A DNA stretch of 64,000 nt, from positions 27,528-91,527 of the forward strand of contig VWZS01003646.1 in NCBI GenBank assembly GCA_013397075.1, in the 5' to 3' direction. Position 1 is the stretch's first letter. The number at the start of each line of letters is the position of its first letter. This stretch comes from Rhabdornis inornatus. Its lineage: Eukaryota; Chordata; Aves; Passeriformes; Rhabdornithidae. Both the position numbers and the translations under genes were made by a program. Below, in pieces: positions 1 through 11,218 of this stretch. The notes under the pieces were generated by a model. The model worked only from the letters and a program-made list of their open reading frames with translations, did not search any database and had not been told where the DNA came from.

Positions 1-785
1 CAAAGCCAGCACAAGAAACCGGTGTAAATTGAGTGTGAGTGACAATTGTGGGGTACAAAATCACATTATGATAGCTTTCGCAGAGGTTTTTATGCTAACA
101 TGTAGATTTGACAGCCAGGTGGAAGTGTTGGCACTTAAAAGTTTATAATAAAAAAAGCTTCTAGAAGTACCAGTTGTGGTGAAGGTGATACCCATATTCC
201 CTGCCTTTCCAACCTGATAGTTGCTAACAATATACAGGAAAATCCCCATATCTAAAGCTCCCCATAGGATAAGTTAGCATTTCCTTGCCTTAATCCAGCT
301 TTACAGAATTTCCTGAAGTTTATTTAAGTTCACATTTCTCTGCTTCAGTTTACTATAGCATTAGTGCACATAACTTACACATCCAACATCAAATTACATG
401 CAGAGGGGATAAAGTTATGTACCCAAACAGCATCACTGCCCACCTGTTTTGTAAGGCTCATTTATTTTCCTTACGATGGTCATAAACAAGACATTGTTTC
501 TTCAGATTTCTGCAGCAAGATCAGTTCCCATGAAGAAGTGAGACTCAGCCTGTAGTTTATTGGAGAATTACAGCCTAGGCTTCACTCTTTTTGTTGCTTT
601 CATGTTTTGCAAAATTATTGCAGAATTTTCTTGGTAGAAAGATAATAAATGACAACAATTTTTACTTAATTATTTATTTATTTTAACAAATGAAACAATA
701 TTTTCAGTAGTTTTAATTTAGTATTAATTTATATATATATAGAACAGGTTTCAATTCTGAGCTTGCTTAGTTTATTAATTCCAGG
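1..785 (+). repeat. Direct repeat, copy 1 (at least 785 bp, cut by window start)
   Basis: Same sequence as 2417-3201, with an offset of 2,416 bp. It may extend left of the window. It contains no recognised gene; short open frames in it occur identically in both copies. Confidence 0.93.
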
Positions 786-2416
786 TTTATTTATTCAATG
801 CTGTAATATTATATGGAAAGGAATATGGGTTTACAGGACTGTTAGTGATGGAATTTGTTGCTTGTGGGATAACAGAAGGAATGGATAGTGCTGTGTTACG
901 CAGTATGATGTATTTGCTGTAGCATGTCTCAACTAGGTAATTTAACTTTAGATTACNCATTGAATTTATGGACTATGAAATCTTACTCTGTGTATATCTC
1001 ATTGCCTGAGATCCCCAAACACTGAAGATAAGACATGAAATTCCTATAACAAAACCAGGATATAATTAATCCCAAATTTTATCTGTTCTGTTGAACCCTT
1101 TATGCCACAACAAATGGAGTTCTGGTCTTGAAAAGGAACTTTCAGAAACAAAAAACAAAAACAAAAACCAACCAACCAAACAAAAACAAAAACCCCAAAA
1201 ACAAAACAAAACCAAACAAAACCAAACAAAACAAAAACTAACCAAAAAAAAAACCAAAAACCCACAAACACCAAAACAACAACAAAAAAAACCCCAAAAA
1301 ACCAACAAAAAAAAAAAAATAACCCACCAAAAAAACCAAACCAAACCAAAAAACAAACAAACAAAAATAAAAAACAGAAGATCAATCTTCACACATTTCC
1401 AAGAAAAAATCTCAACCTGCTCAATTTCCAGAGGTCCTTTTTCTTACAACAGCACTTTTAAGTGTCTCTGAATTTGTTTCCTGCAAATGTAGCAATAGTG
1501 ATTTTTTTAAAAATGTCTATCCTCAAGCTGAATTTTATAGTCTTTTACCATTAGATTTGTGCTGCGGTATAATGTAGGTCTCCCACTTGAAAAAACAATG
1601 CATTTTTTATTATGTAGGAGTAGCTGGAGATTTTTAAACCTTTGCTTTAGTCTGCAAAATATTGAAAAGCTTAATTTTTAGGATTCATTACTGGAGAGTG
1701 CTAACTAGAGGCTCTCAGGACCTATTATGATAAAGGAAGTTCACCTTTTCTGCTAGCAGATGAGTATGAGTTGTGTTACAGCTTTTATTTCATGCAAATG
1801 CTGATAAACTTCAATCAGAAATAGGTGAGGATGAGATCTATCATCTCAATTTTAATGCTCTAAATTTTATACGAGGTTTACTCTAAAGTAGAAATGGCTG
1901 CATGTGTAGAATTATGCTAACAGCCCTAAATTTATGAATATCGATGACAAGACTGATGACAATTTTGTGGTTTCATAAGTGATAAATATTTGGTGGGAGG
2001 TGGCCACACGAGTCCTGAAAATTGGCCCCCACCTCAGCCTTGCACCACTAATACTGACAACCTGTAAAACTTAAATTTCTGTTGACTGGTAAGAGATGCC
2101 TTCTAACAAGAGAGCACTCACTGGCACGAGTGATCACCCCCAAAATTATTTTGCCTATTCTAACTGAAATATTTTTAATATTTTGACTGCTATAATCAAT
2201 AACAAGTGTAAAATGCTGTCTGTACTCAAGAAATCATTGGTTCAGGATCTCTTGTCAAATGAACTGTGAACCAACAATTCTGGCAGATGTCTGGCACCTT
2301 TTTCCTGACTTCCCAAAAGTCAGCCTAGGTAGGGAAAGCCTCTGCACATATTTGAGATCTATAAATTAATTTTATATGTTTCTATAAAAGCAAAATGTGT
2401 AAACAGAGCATGTCAG
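786..2416. other. Spacer between the two repeat copies
   Basis: About 1.6 kb of intergenic sequence. It holds the A/C-only tract and a single N at 957. No gene recognised. Confidence 0.85.
1146..1375 (+). repeat. A/C-only low-complexity tract (CAAAA-like)
   Basis: About 230 bp with no G and only three T (1239, 1320, 1368), built from CAAAA, CCAAA and poly-A pieces. Open frames across it on both strands are trivial products of the base composition. Confidence 0.95.
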
Positions 2417-3201
2417 CAAAGCCAGCACAAGAAACCGGTGTAAATTGAGTGTGAGTGACAATTGTGGGGTACAAAATCACATTATGATAGCTTTCGCAGA
2501 GGTTTTTATGCTAACATGTAGATTTGACAGCCAGGTGGAAGTGTTGGCACTTAAAAGTTTATAATAAAAAAAGCTTCTAGAAGTACCAGTTGTGGTGAAG
2601 GTGATACCCATATTCCCTGCCTTTCCAACCTGATAGTTGCTAACAATATACAGGAAAATCCCCATATCTAAAGCTCCCCATAGGATAAGTTAGCATTTCC
2701 TTGCCTTAATCCAGCTTTACAGAATTTCCTGAAGTTTATTTAAGTTCACATTTCTCTGCTTCAGTTTACTATAGCATTAGTGCACATAACTTACACATCC
2801 AACATCAAATTACATGCAGAGGGGATAAAGTTATGTACCCAAACAGCATCACTGCCCACCTGTTTTGTAAGGCTCATTTATTTTCCTTACGATGGTCATA
2901 AACAAGACATTGTTTCTTCAGATTTCTGCAGCAAGATCAGTTCCCATGAAGAAGTGAGACTCAGCCTGTAGTTTATTGGAGAATTACAGCCTAGGCTTCA
3001 CTCTTTTTGTTGCTTTCATGTTTTGCAAAATTATTGCAGAATTTTCTTGGTAGAAAGATAATAAATGACAACAATTTTTACTTAATTATTTATTTATTTT
3101 AACAAATGAAACAATATTTTCAGTAGTTTTAATTTAGTATTAATTTATATATATATAGAACAGGTTTCAATTCTGAGCTTGCTTAGTTTATTAATTCCAG
3201 G
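2417..3201 (+). repeat. Direct repeat, copy 2, ending at an N (3202)
   Basis: Repeats 1-785. The match stops exactly at the unresolved base at 3202, after which unrelated sequence begins (TGGGGGGGCTGC). Confidence 0.93.
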
Positions 3202-5485
3202 NTGGGGGGGCTGCTTTTTATCACAATGCTTTAAATTTTTAAAGACACAGTACTGCATTATAGTTTTCAAGTTTTATTTTAACTTCAGAAGGACACAGGA
3301 AAGTAAACAAACAAGCAAATAAATAATGAAGTAAATTGTAGGCTTATGGTAAATTCTTCTCAGATGCAATTTGAGAGCTCTACCAGTCCTTATCACTGAG
3401 CTGTTTGAGTAATGTGAATGCCAGAATCAACTTGCTCAAAAAGACAGGCTAAATGCCATGCACTATTTGTTTATTTGCTTCTGACACAATTATTTTGCTG
3501 ATTCCACATCCTGTATTGTATCAAATATAGGTTATGTGACCCTACTTTGTAAGAATCTTGCAGTTAACCCCTCTTTGGGATGAAGAGACTGCCTTTTGCT
3601 GGCCTGGGGAACAAATCCTCAAAGACAAGCAAGTGTAGAAACTCGATATATTTCTGCCTTTTTCCTCCTTTGGAAAGTATCTGCAAAGCATCTTTTTTCT
3701 CTCCTGCTCATTATATAGCTCTAGAATTTTAAGTAGCTCTGCATAATGTGCATAATGAATCCATCTGCCAAGCTTACCAGCATTTCTTCTGTGCAGTCTC
3801 TGCTAGATAATTCCCTCCTCTTTTATATTGATCATAATATTTTGTGATCAAGAAATTCGTTGTTCATCCCACGCTTGCAGAACACAGCTCCAGTTCATGA
3901 ACAAAACCCCTAGATGTCAGCATAATAACATTAAAAAAAGTAACAGCTGTAAGTAGCAGCAGAATTGTTTTAAAGGTAAGATGGTCTTGAATGACACTCA
4001 AGGAACTTGATAAACATATTTCAGTCTATGGTTTAGGGAGAAAAAGATGTTTTCTTCACATTCACATGTATTTTCCACTAGGTTCTGTGCCCAGTGGAAG
4101 TCAGTGGAGAACATGGTTTAGTTTCAGCTGCTGCTCTGAAAAGCTCTGGCATGGAAGTCTTGTTTTGTGCAAAGAACCTTCTGGGCTATGTAAGAATAGT
4201 CACATTTTATATCATGTTTGAGTTTTTTATTTCTCCTGGACCAAGTCCTTCTGAAAAATGTTCATGGTACATATATAAAACCATATTTGTACACTTGCAC
4301 ACATATAAAAATACAAATATATGCTTTATTTCCTAAGCAAAGAATGACATCAAAGAGAATAAAACTATTCCAATTTTTTGTTTGCGTGTTGGAAAAAAAA
4401 ATCTGAATCCCAAAGGCTAGATTTTCTAACTTGTGGGGAAAAAAAAATCAATATATGTAACAGATATATATATCCATGTATGAAATCTATGTAAATATCT
4501 ATGTATGCAATGAATATGATGCTTGAATTAGCAGAGGTCTGTGACTGGTTTTCTCTGTGTGCAAAACATGTATGTAAACCGTGGAATGTTCTACCGTTGG
4601 CTGACGGGGAAAGGGGTGTAACCAGCATTTCCTTTTCAGTCTGAAAATTTACAGGAATGCAGCAGGACATCTGTATGGAATTAGCATGGCTTCTGCCCCT
4701 CATACATTGAGATCCATGTGCCTGCAAACTGAGACTCTGTAATCTCAACTCCAGATTTGTTTTACCTAATAAAAACATCAGGACTGATTGTACCTTAGGG
4801 TGCGATTTTTAAAAGGACTGAAATTAAGTTTTTAAGGAAGTAAAAATAAAAGCAGGCAGTTTAATGTTGTTTTAAAGTCTTTGAATATTTAGATATGTGT
4901 AAGGGGTTGTGTGTAGCAGCCTGTACATCAAACCTCATACCGACATTTGCAGGCAATATTTGGGACCTGAATTTGGGAGCTTCAAATGTACTCAAAAATC
5001 CTTCCTTGTGGAAAGCCACATGACAAATATTTCTGCCAGTTTTCTTACGGAATTTGCACTGGTGCATGACCTATTCTTATTCCTTCTTATAGTCTATAGG
5101 AAGGGTATGCTGTACATAACATTTTATAATTACAACACGCTGGCCTAGAGCTGCTGAAATACATTAAAGCAAACTTTGAATTGTTCTCGGTTTATGTAGT
5201 GCCATCACAGACATTTTAAATGTTCCATAATGATACTATAAAATACTATATACTAGAATTTTATATATAATATAGAACAGATCTTACTTGTCTGCTTGAA
5301 CAGTGAGGTGGGACCAGCTGTGGCCTCTTGCCACCTGAGCCATTCTGGGACTCTGGAATCCATGAACTCAGCATTTGCATGGCTCTTACAGCATGTAATG
5401 AATCAAAGCCTACCTTTACTTATATTCCATGAACCTATTTTAATTTGGCAAAAAAATCAAGTTTTGTCCTAGGATGCAAAACCAA

Positions 5486-5540
5486 TCATGAAATCATAGA
5501 GTGGTGAAGGCTGGAGAAGACCTTTATGATCAACAGGTTT
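5486..5540 (-). mobile_element. Very short CR1-like fragment (antisense)
   Basis: ATGAAATCATAGAGTGGTGA, AGGCTGGAGAAGACC and ATGATCAACAGG resemble the antisense CR1 terminus seen in full at 35.1 kb. Only about 55 bp can be recognised. Confidence 0.5.
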
Positions 5541-5619
5541 ATTGGACAGGAAAACCACAAAATGATCACCACAGAAAACCGTTACTACTTTTATTCAGGA
5601 TTATTTATGTAATATATAA

Positions 5620-5670
5620 GTAATCATATATATATATACCAGGATTATATATATATATATATATGCATAT
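5620..5670. repeat. (TA)n microsatellites
   Basis: Two TA runs separated by ACCAGGAT, upstream of FBN2. Confidence 0.9.
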
Positions 5671-8600
5671 CAGGATAATGATATTGCTTATTTCAGAAGT
5701 TATCAGAGAACATGTCATCTCAGTGAGTTTTAGGACAGCTGATAAATATGTTGTTCAAGAGAAGCTGAGTCAGAAAATAATGCTTAGAGGGACATAAAAT
5801 GACAACTACTTTAAATCATCCAGCTGTAAAATTATTAATGTGTGTAAACAACTTAAAATATGTTGTCAGAGTTTAATGCCAGATGAAGTTCCTCCTGAGA
5901 AATTGAAACCTGCTCCACCTACTGACTCCCCAGGGTAGAGCTTTTAGAAGAAGACAACTTAATTATTTATTATATACATCTTCTTAACCTGTGTATTTCT
6001 TTAGCAGCTATGTCCGTTTGTTTTTTTTTTTTCCAAAAGTAAAACCAGAATATCCAATAATATCTACTGTGGATTTTATCTTTTTTTACTTAAGTAATTT
6101 TAAAGTAGACACTGAAGTGTTTGAGGTCTAGGTAGGGATAGCTTCAACCTTCTGTTTCATTTTATTTCTTATTTCTATTACTAATTTTGCACACAGAATT
6201 TGGTTAACTTTTTCTGCATCGAGGGGAGAAAAAAAAGGAGAGAATGCTTAATTTAGTTTTTTGAAACTCTCTCAACTCCTTCCTTTTGATGACAGATTTC
6301 AGGATTTAATTTTCAGGATTAAAAGTGGGATTTAATTACTGGTAGTTGAGATGTCTAAATTAGGAACATTTCACTTCTGTTTGGTATCACTTAAAAACAA
6401 AACAAACCAGTAGAGTTGTCCACCCTACTTCTCCTATGCTAAAAAAAGAAAATCCCAAATAATGGTGAGATCTTACAGGCAGAACACACAAATCACTTCT
6501 GGAACGTTATGCTAAAATATCTTGCCTTGTTTACATTTTTATTTGTGTCACAAAGGCAAAGAATCAGACATTCCAAGCTGGGTAATCCTGTCGTAGCTGA
6601 AGTTTTGCTTCAGCAAATGTTCTGCAGCATTGTGGTGGTTTGAGAGATCTTTTGTTTAATTGCATGGAACAGTTCCCTCTTTCAACAACTTTCAACACTT
6701 CTTTTTTGCTTTTTTCAAATTATCTTGTGTTCTAAGTATCTTCCTCTTTTATTTTATAAGCCCCACTTAATGGTTTTGGTCCTTATCAATATGCCTCAGG
6801 CAACATATACTTTTTTTTTTCCTTCTGCAGTGAAAACATTGCTTTGAAACCACTACTAAAATACTTTTGAATTTTATAAATGATAAAACTGAAATAGTGG
6901 AATAATTTATCTATTTGTTGAATATTCAAGGGACTTTTTGTTGAATAATATATTTACTTACATATATGTATGTGAATTAATTCAAAAATGTAAATAAAAA
7001 TTGCTTCTTAAATGGCTGTCATGCCCTTCATATTCATTTAAGTTTTATAAATGAGCACAGAGAGAGAGGAGATCATAACTCTTATTTCTTTTTTATTGAG
7101 AATAAACTTAGAGTGGGAATAAATCAGTTCTATCGTTTTTTGCTTACTAGTTTTTATTTTTTGTTTGCCAAATTATGGCCATATACCAAATCAGTGCCTA
7201 TATTTAAAGGGTGGGAGAAAAGGCAGTTAGGCCAACTAATCTAATTTCCTGGCCTCAAATGACTCATCCAAAGCTAGGAAGGCACAGGCAGAGAATGAAG
7301 AAGACATGCTGAATAAAAAAAAAAAATGATGTTGACTACCTAACAGGAGCAATGCTTTTGAAACAGTGTCAAATGACATTCTTCTAAGCAAGAAAAAAAA
7401 AAAAAATCACGGTCTAGACTAAAATGTGTCATTTTATATTATTTATTCCATTTCTACATTAATGATGATCTAGAGATAGCACATTCACATTGGAGGACAC
7501 GATTAGAAATAAAAATGGTCAGATATACTAGACAAATGGAAAAAAAGAAAAGAAAGCACAGGTAAAAATCAACCAAACAAGAAAAAAGAGGATGCAGCTC
7601 AACACTTCTTAGTGGTAAAACCACTGTCGCCTGCAGCAGATCACTGGCAGCTGTGCAGAATTCCTGTGCTTGAGGGACAGGTTAAATTGTCAATTTTCTT
7701 TTTGCTTTACAGCAGAAAGGTTTCATCAGATGGGTTTCCAAGGTCTTTACCAAAAATACTTTAAAAATAGATCTATGGTGAAGATACCAGAGATATTTAA
7801 CAAATGAAGGTTAGGCACTCGCTGAGCATGCAGGGGTGTAGATTCAGTCCAGTGGGGAAGAGGGAACAGCTGAAATGAAATTTTTAATTCTGACATTGTC
7901 CTGTCACTTCTCCCTTCAATACCTGTGCTGGTCTAGACATCCACCACGGGGTGTTTTTGGTGATTCAAGCAATGAATAGCTGAGAATGCTTTTACTTGTC
8001 AAATCCATGTGGCCATTGAGAGACATCGTTTTCAGCACTGTAAAAAACTATTTACACCCACCGAGTCCTGTTTAATTAGATCCTGCATTAGCAGGATGAT
8101 GGTCTATGGTTTTACTCTTTTTCAAAATATCAAAATATGACTGGCTTTACTCAAAGTTAGTTATCTCCCACCCTTGCTTGGGAAGAAAATTTAATCACTT
8201 GGGAAAAGTGCGGATTAAAAATAATCTGCATTAAGAGCTTTTCTCTGGAAAAATTTTCTTTATGCAGATGTACACTTGCATGTTTCCTGAGTATTCACTA
8301 TAGCTAACATTAGTTAGCAATTTGAACAATTGTTACTGGAATTGGTCAGACTTGAAGTGGAAGTTCAAGCAGAGCAAAAGAGGCATCACTCATCCTTCTG
8401 CATCAGACACGTGATGCCACGATTTCATGGCATCCTCTGTGGAAGAACCTTTTCTATTTTATAACAGCCAGGGAATAGGATGGGAAAGAATCTCTGGGAT
8501 CAGCAGATCCAAATGCTTTCCAAGAGGTGGGAGATATAACCCACAATTCTTTTCCAAAAGAAATCAAATTTCATCCCACAAGAACTTACAGTCTTAGGTT

Positions 8601-10976
8601 CTACTTTTACAAATGCAGAGCTGCGTTCATGTCTTATCCAAGCAACTCTTAATTGTGGTACAGATTTCTTTGATCATGTTGCACTTCTTTTTTTCTTCCC
8701 CTATTAATTTCCTTCCATATTTTTAAGAGAGCTGCTGTTAGCTGAAGAACCCAAGCCCTCTGGCAGTGATTTTCCCTCCTTTACTGTAGCAGTGGCTTCT
8801 ACAGGAAGCTATTCCAAATTTGACACATGTTGTTCTAACATGAATGATCAGAACACAGTCATTGTTTTAAATCATGTCTGGTCTGTGTCTTCTACCCATA
8901 AAAAATATTTATGATGCCCATTCTAACAAAGACAGCTTTTTTGGCAAGCATTGATTTCTGTTTATATTTACAAACACCAAACATACCAAAAATAAGACAT
9001 CTTGCCCAGTGAATGTTTTACAATTTTCTGTGCTAACTCCTTTCAAAAATCTAGCAAGGGGCTCCACAGTCCTCTTTGGATTTGAGTGCAAGGAGGTCTC
9101 TTGAGTCTTACAAATCACTTTACAAATCACTGGTAGCTGCTGACTTTGCTTTTGTTACTCTACTCAGTATTTCCAATTTGAAATTATGTCTCTCTTGGCT
9201 CTAAACCGTAACTTTCCCGCTCTCTTATTTCTAGCCCACCCTTGCTGTGTAATTGCCTAACTTTTTGGGGGAGAGGGGGTGTTGGTTACTTGTTTCATTG
9301 TTTGTTGTGTTTTTTTTCCCCTTCCAGATATTCTAGTGTTGTCTTTTTCCAGATGTGCTGTGTTTAACTTCTGGGAATCGCTTCTTTATCACTGCGCTTC
9401 CTGACATCCAAGACCCTGAGCTTATCTCAGATCAGTTCTTTCCTTTTGAATCCTTATGTCCTATCTATTTATTCTTTGTATTTTCTGGGGATAGTTATTC
9501 ACCCAAAGTGGCATGGAATCTTTCTCTTTCCCTGACTCTTAGCTGCATTTCATTCACGACAGGTCTAACAGCTTCCCTTTAGAAGAAGTTCCAAACCTCA
9601 CTCACAATCAGGAGGTTGCTGAACTCTCTTACCCAGTTGTCTTCATAAAATAGTTCATTAAATACTTTCCGTTCCTCAAAGTCTTTAAGGACTGAGATCC
9701 TCTCAGGCAAAATTTCTTCTGCTAAACTCATAAATTTAAACAAAATCAGCTTCTGATCTGTCAGAACACAGCTCTGTAAATGGAGCTTCTGTTAGAGCCA
9801 CTGGACCATCAAAGCAGAAAGTGGAACGAGAGTTGCTGGCTTTGTGACCGCTTGGCTACTTGGATTTTATTTCAGAGATAACGAAATGTAGCTGCTGCTT
9901 CTCACCGCAGAATTACGTCACAGATAACGTGCACGAGGAGCTAAATGAAGCGTGCCAGGTTCCGGTTTTGTTTTAAAAGACAAAAAACCTCTGAAATTTC
10001 CAGGTTGCCACCGTGTGCCATGGGCTGTACGGTGAGATGCCCACCCCCTAGAGCTGCAGCTCAAAGGGATAATAAATCTTCCCAGATGACAAAACCAGAT
10101 TGTGCGCTGTTGTTTTCGCAATGACCAGCAGCCAGCACTCGGGGACTGCCAGCAGAGCCACGGGTTTTGTTTTCATTGCTTTTGTTTGTTTCTCACCGGC
10201 GGCTAACGATGTGACACATCTAAGTAAATGCATGCCTCTTAAAGAGCAAGCAAGAAATTCCTTAAGCGAGGGCGGTTATTTTGGGGATGCTTATGTCGGG
10301 AGAAACAGCAAGAGGAGAACGAGCTAAGTTCCAGTGTGAACTTAAGAAAACCTATTTCTGAAGGGAAGTGCCTGCTACTCCAGTACCACACATCCCTGCC
10401 CTTGGTGCCTGCAGCTCGAACCCTCGGGCTGAGCTGACACCACCGGGGAAGGACTCGGGGCTCTGCCTGACCCAGTGTGGGGCTCCGACCCCCCCCCCTC
10501 CGGGCTCATCCTTGCCACCAGAACCTCTGGTGCTGTCCCAGGCAGGGTTTTTGCTGTCAAAAGCCTTTCCGCACGGCGCAATTCCCGAAGTTTGCTGAGG
10601 TGCAAACTTTTTGCACCATCTCCTCTGGAAGCAGCTCTACCTGCAGCGCTCGCTTTCCGAGACCCCCGTTCTTTCCAGCAGCCTCTCCCCTCTCCTGCCA
10701 TCCCCTCCTCTCCTGNCTCCTGGATTTCCTGTTGCGGCGGAGGGGGGGATCAAAGCCCACAACCTACTCTGCCTTTATTCCCCTCTCTTTTTTTTCCCCT
10801 CCCTCTCCGCAGAGGGGTTGGGTGCGAGCAGCGTGGAGCTGGCACAGCCTGGGGAGGAGAGACAGCGCATTTCCCGCGGCTGGAGCCTCTCCCCGCCCGG
10901 GAGCCGAGCCGTGCCCGTGAGGGCGGCGCGGCACCGGCGCTCCTGTTCGCCCGCTTCCCGCCGGGACAGCCGCACC

Positions 10977-11218
10977 ATGGGCAGGCGGCGACGGCTCTGG
11001 TGCTTCTTGTGGCTGTGGCTGGGCTGCCTGGCACTGTGCGTGCAGGCAGCGGCCGGGAGGTACCAGCAGCAGCAGCACCGGCCCGCACTCCGCGCTCCCT
11101 CAGGAACTCCCTCAGGAGCTCCCTCAGGCTCCGTGGCCGCCGCCTCGCACCGTGAGGACGGGGCTTGGAGCGCCGCCGGCCGGGTCCGCAGGAGAGGACA
11201 GCAGGACGCGCTCCGAGG
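10977..11218 (+). CDS. FBN2: FBN2 exon 1: signal peptide and pro-region
   Basis: Residues 1-80 plus 2 nt. The start is the first ATG for over 600 bp and has a strong Kozak context (GCCGCACCATGG, A at -3 and G at +4). Residues 1 to about 26 form a signal peptide: a basic MGRRRRL n-region, a Leu/Trp/Cys-rich hydrophobic core, and an AAAG-type cleavage area. Next comes a low-complexity pro-region with a CAG-encoded QQQQ run and three SG-containing tetrads from a 12-bp tandem repeat. Near the exon end, RVRRRG is a furin-type dibasic site at the position where fibrillins are N-terminally processed. The exon ends in phase 2 (CGAGG, then GT at 11219). This is the least conserved part of fibrillins; the human FBN2 equivalent, as I remember it, is proline-rich. 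Confidence 0.95.

Larger units (their letters stand above)
3203..10339. other. Upstream intergenic region, no gene recognised
   Basis: About 7 kb of AT-rich DNA before the FBN2 promoter. It holds a short CR1-like piece at about 5.49 kb, a TA microsatellite at about 5.6 kb and several homopolymer runs. Open frames are short and unrecognised. Distal FBN2 regulatory elements could lie here, but nothing in the sequence alone shows them. Confidence 0.85.

Noticed and set aside
957..957. Single N at 957 (also 10716 and 17026) as further duplication joins
   Set aside because: Unlike 3202 and 39142, no repeated flanks are visible at these positions, so they look like isolated ambiguous bases or non-overlapping joins.
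1044..1471. Open frames of Phe/Val/Trp-rich and Lys/Gln/Thr-rich peptides
   Set aside because: They are direct translations of the A/C-only low-complexity tract.
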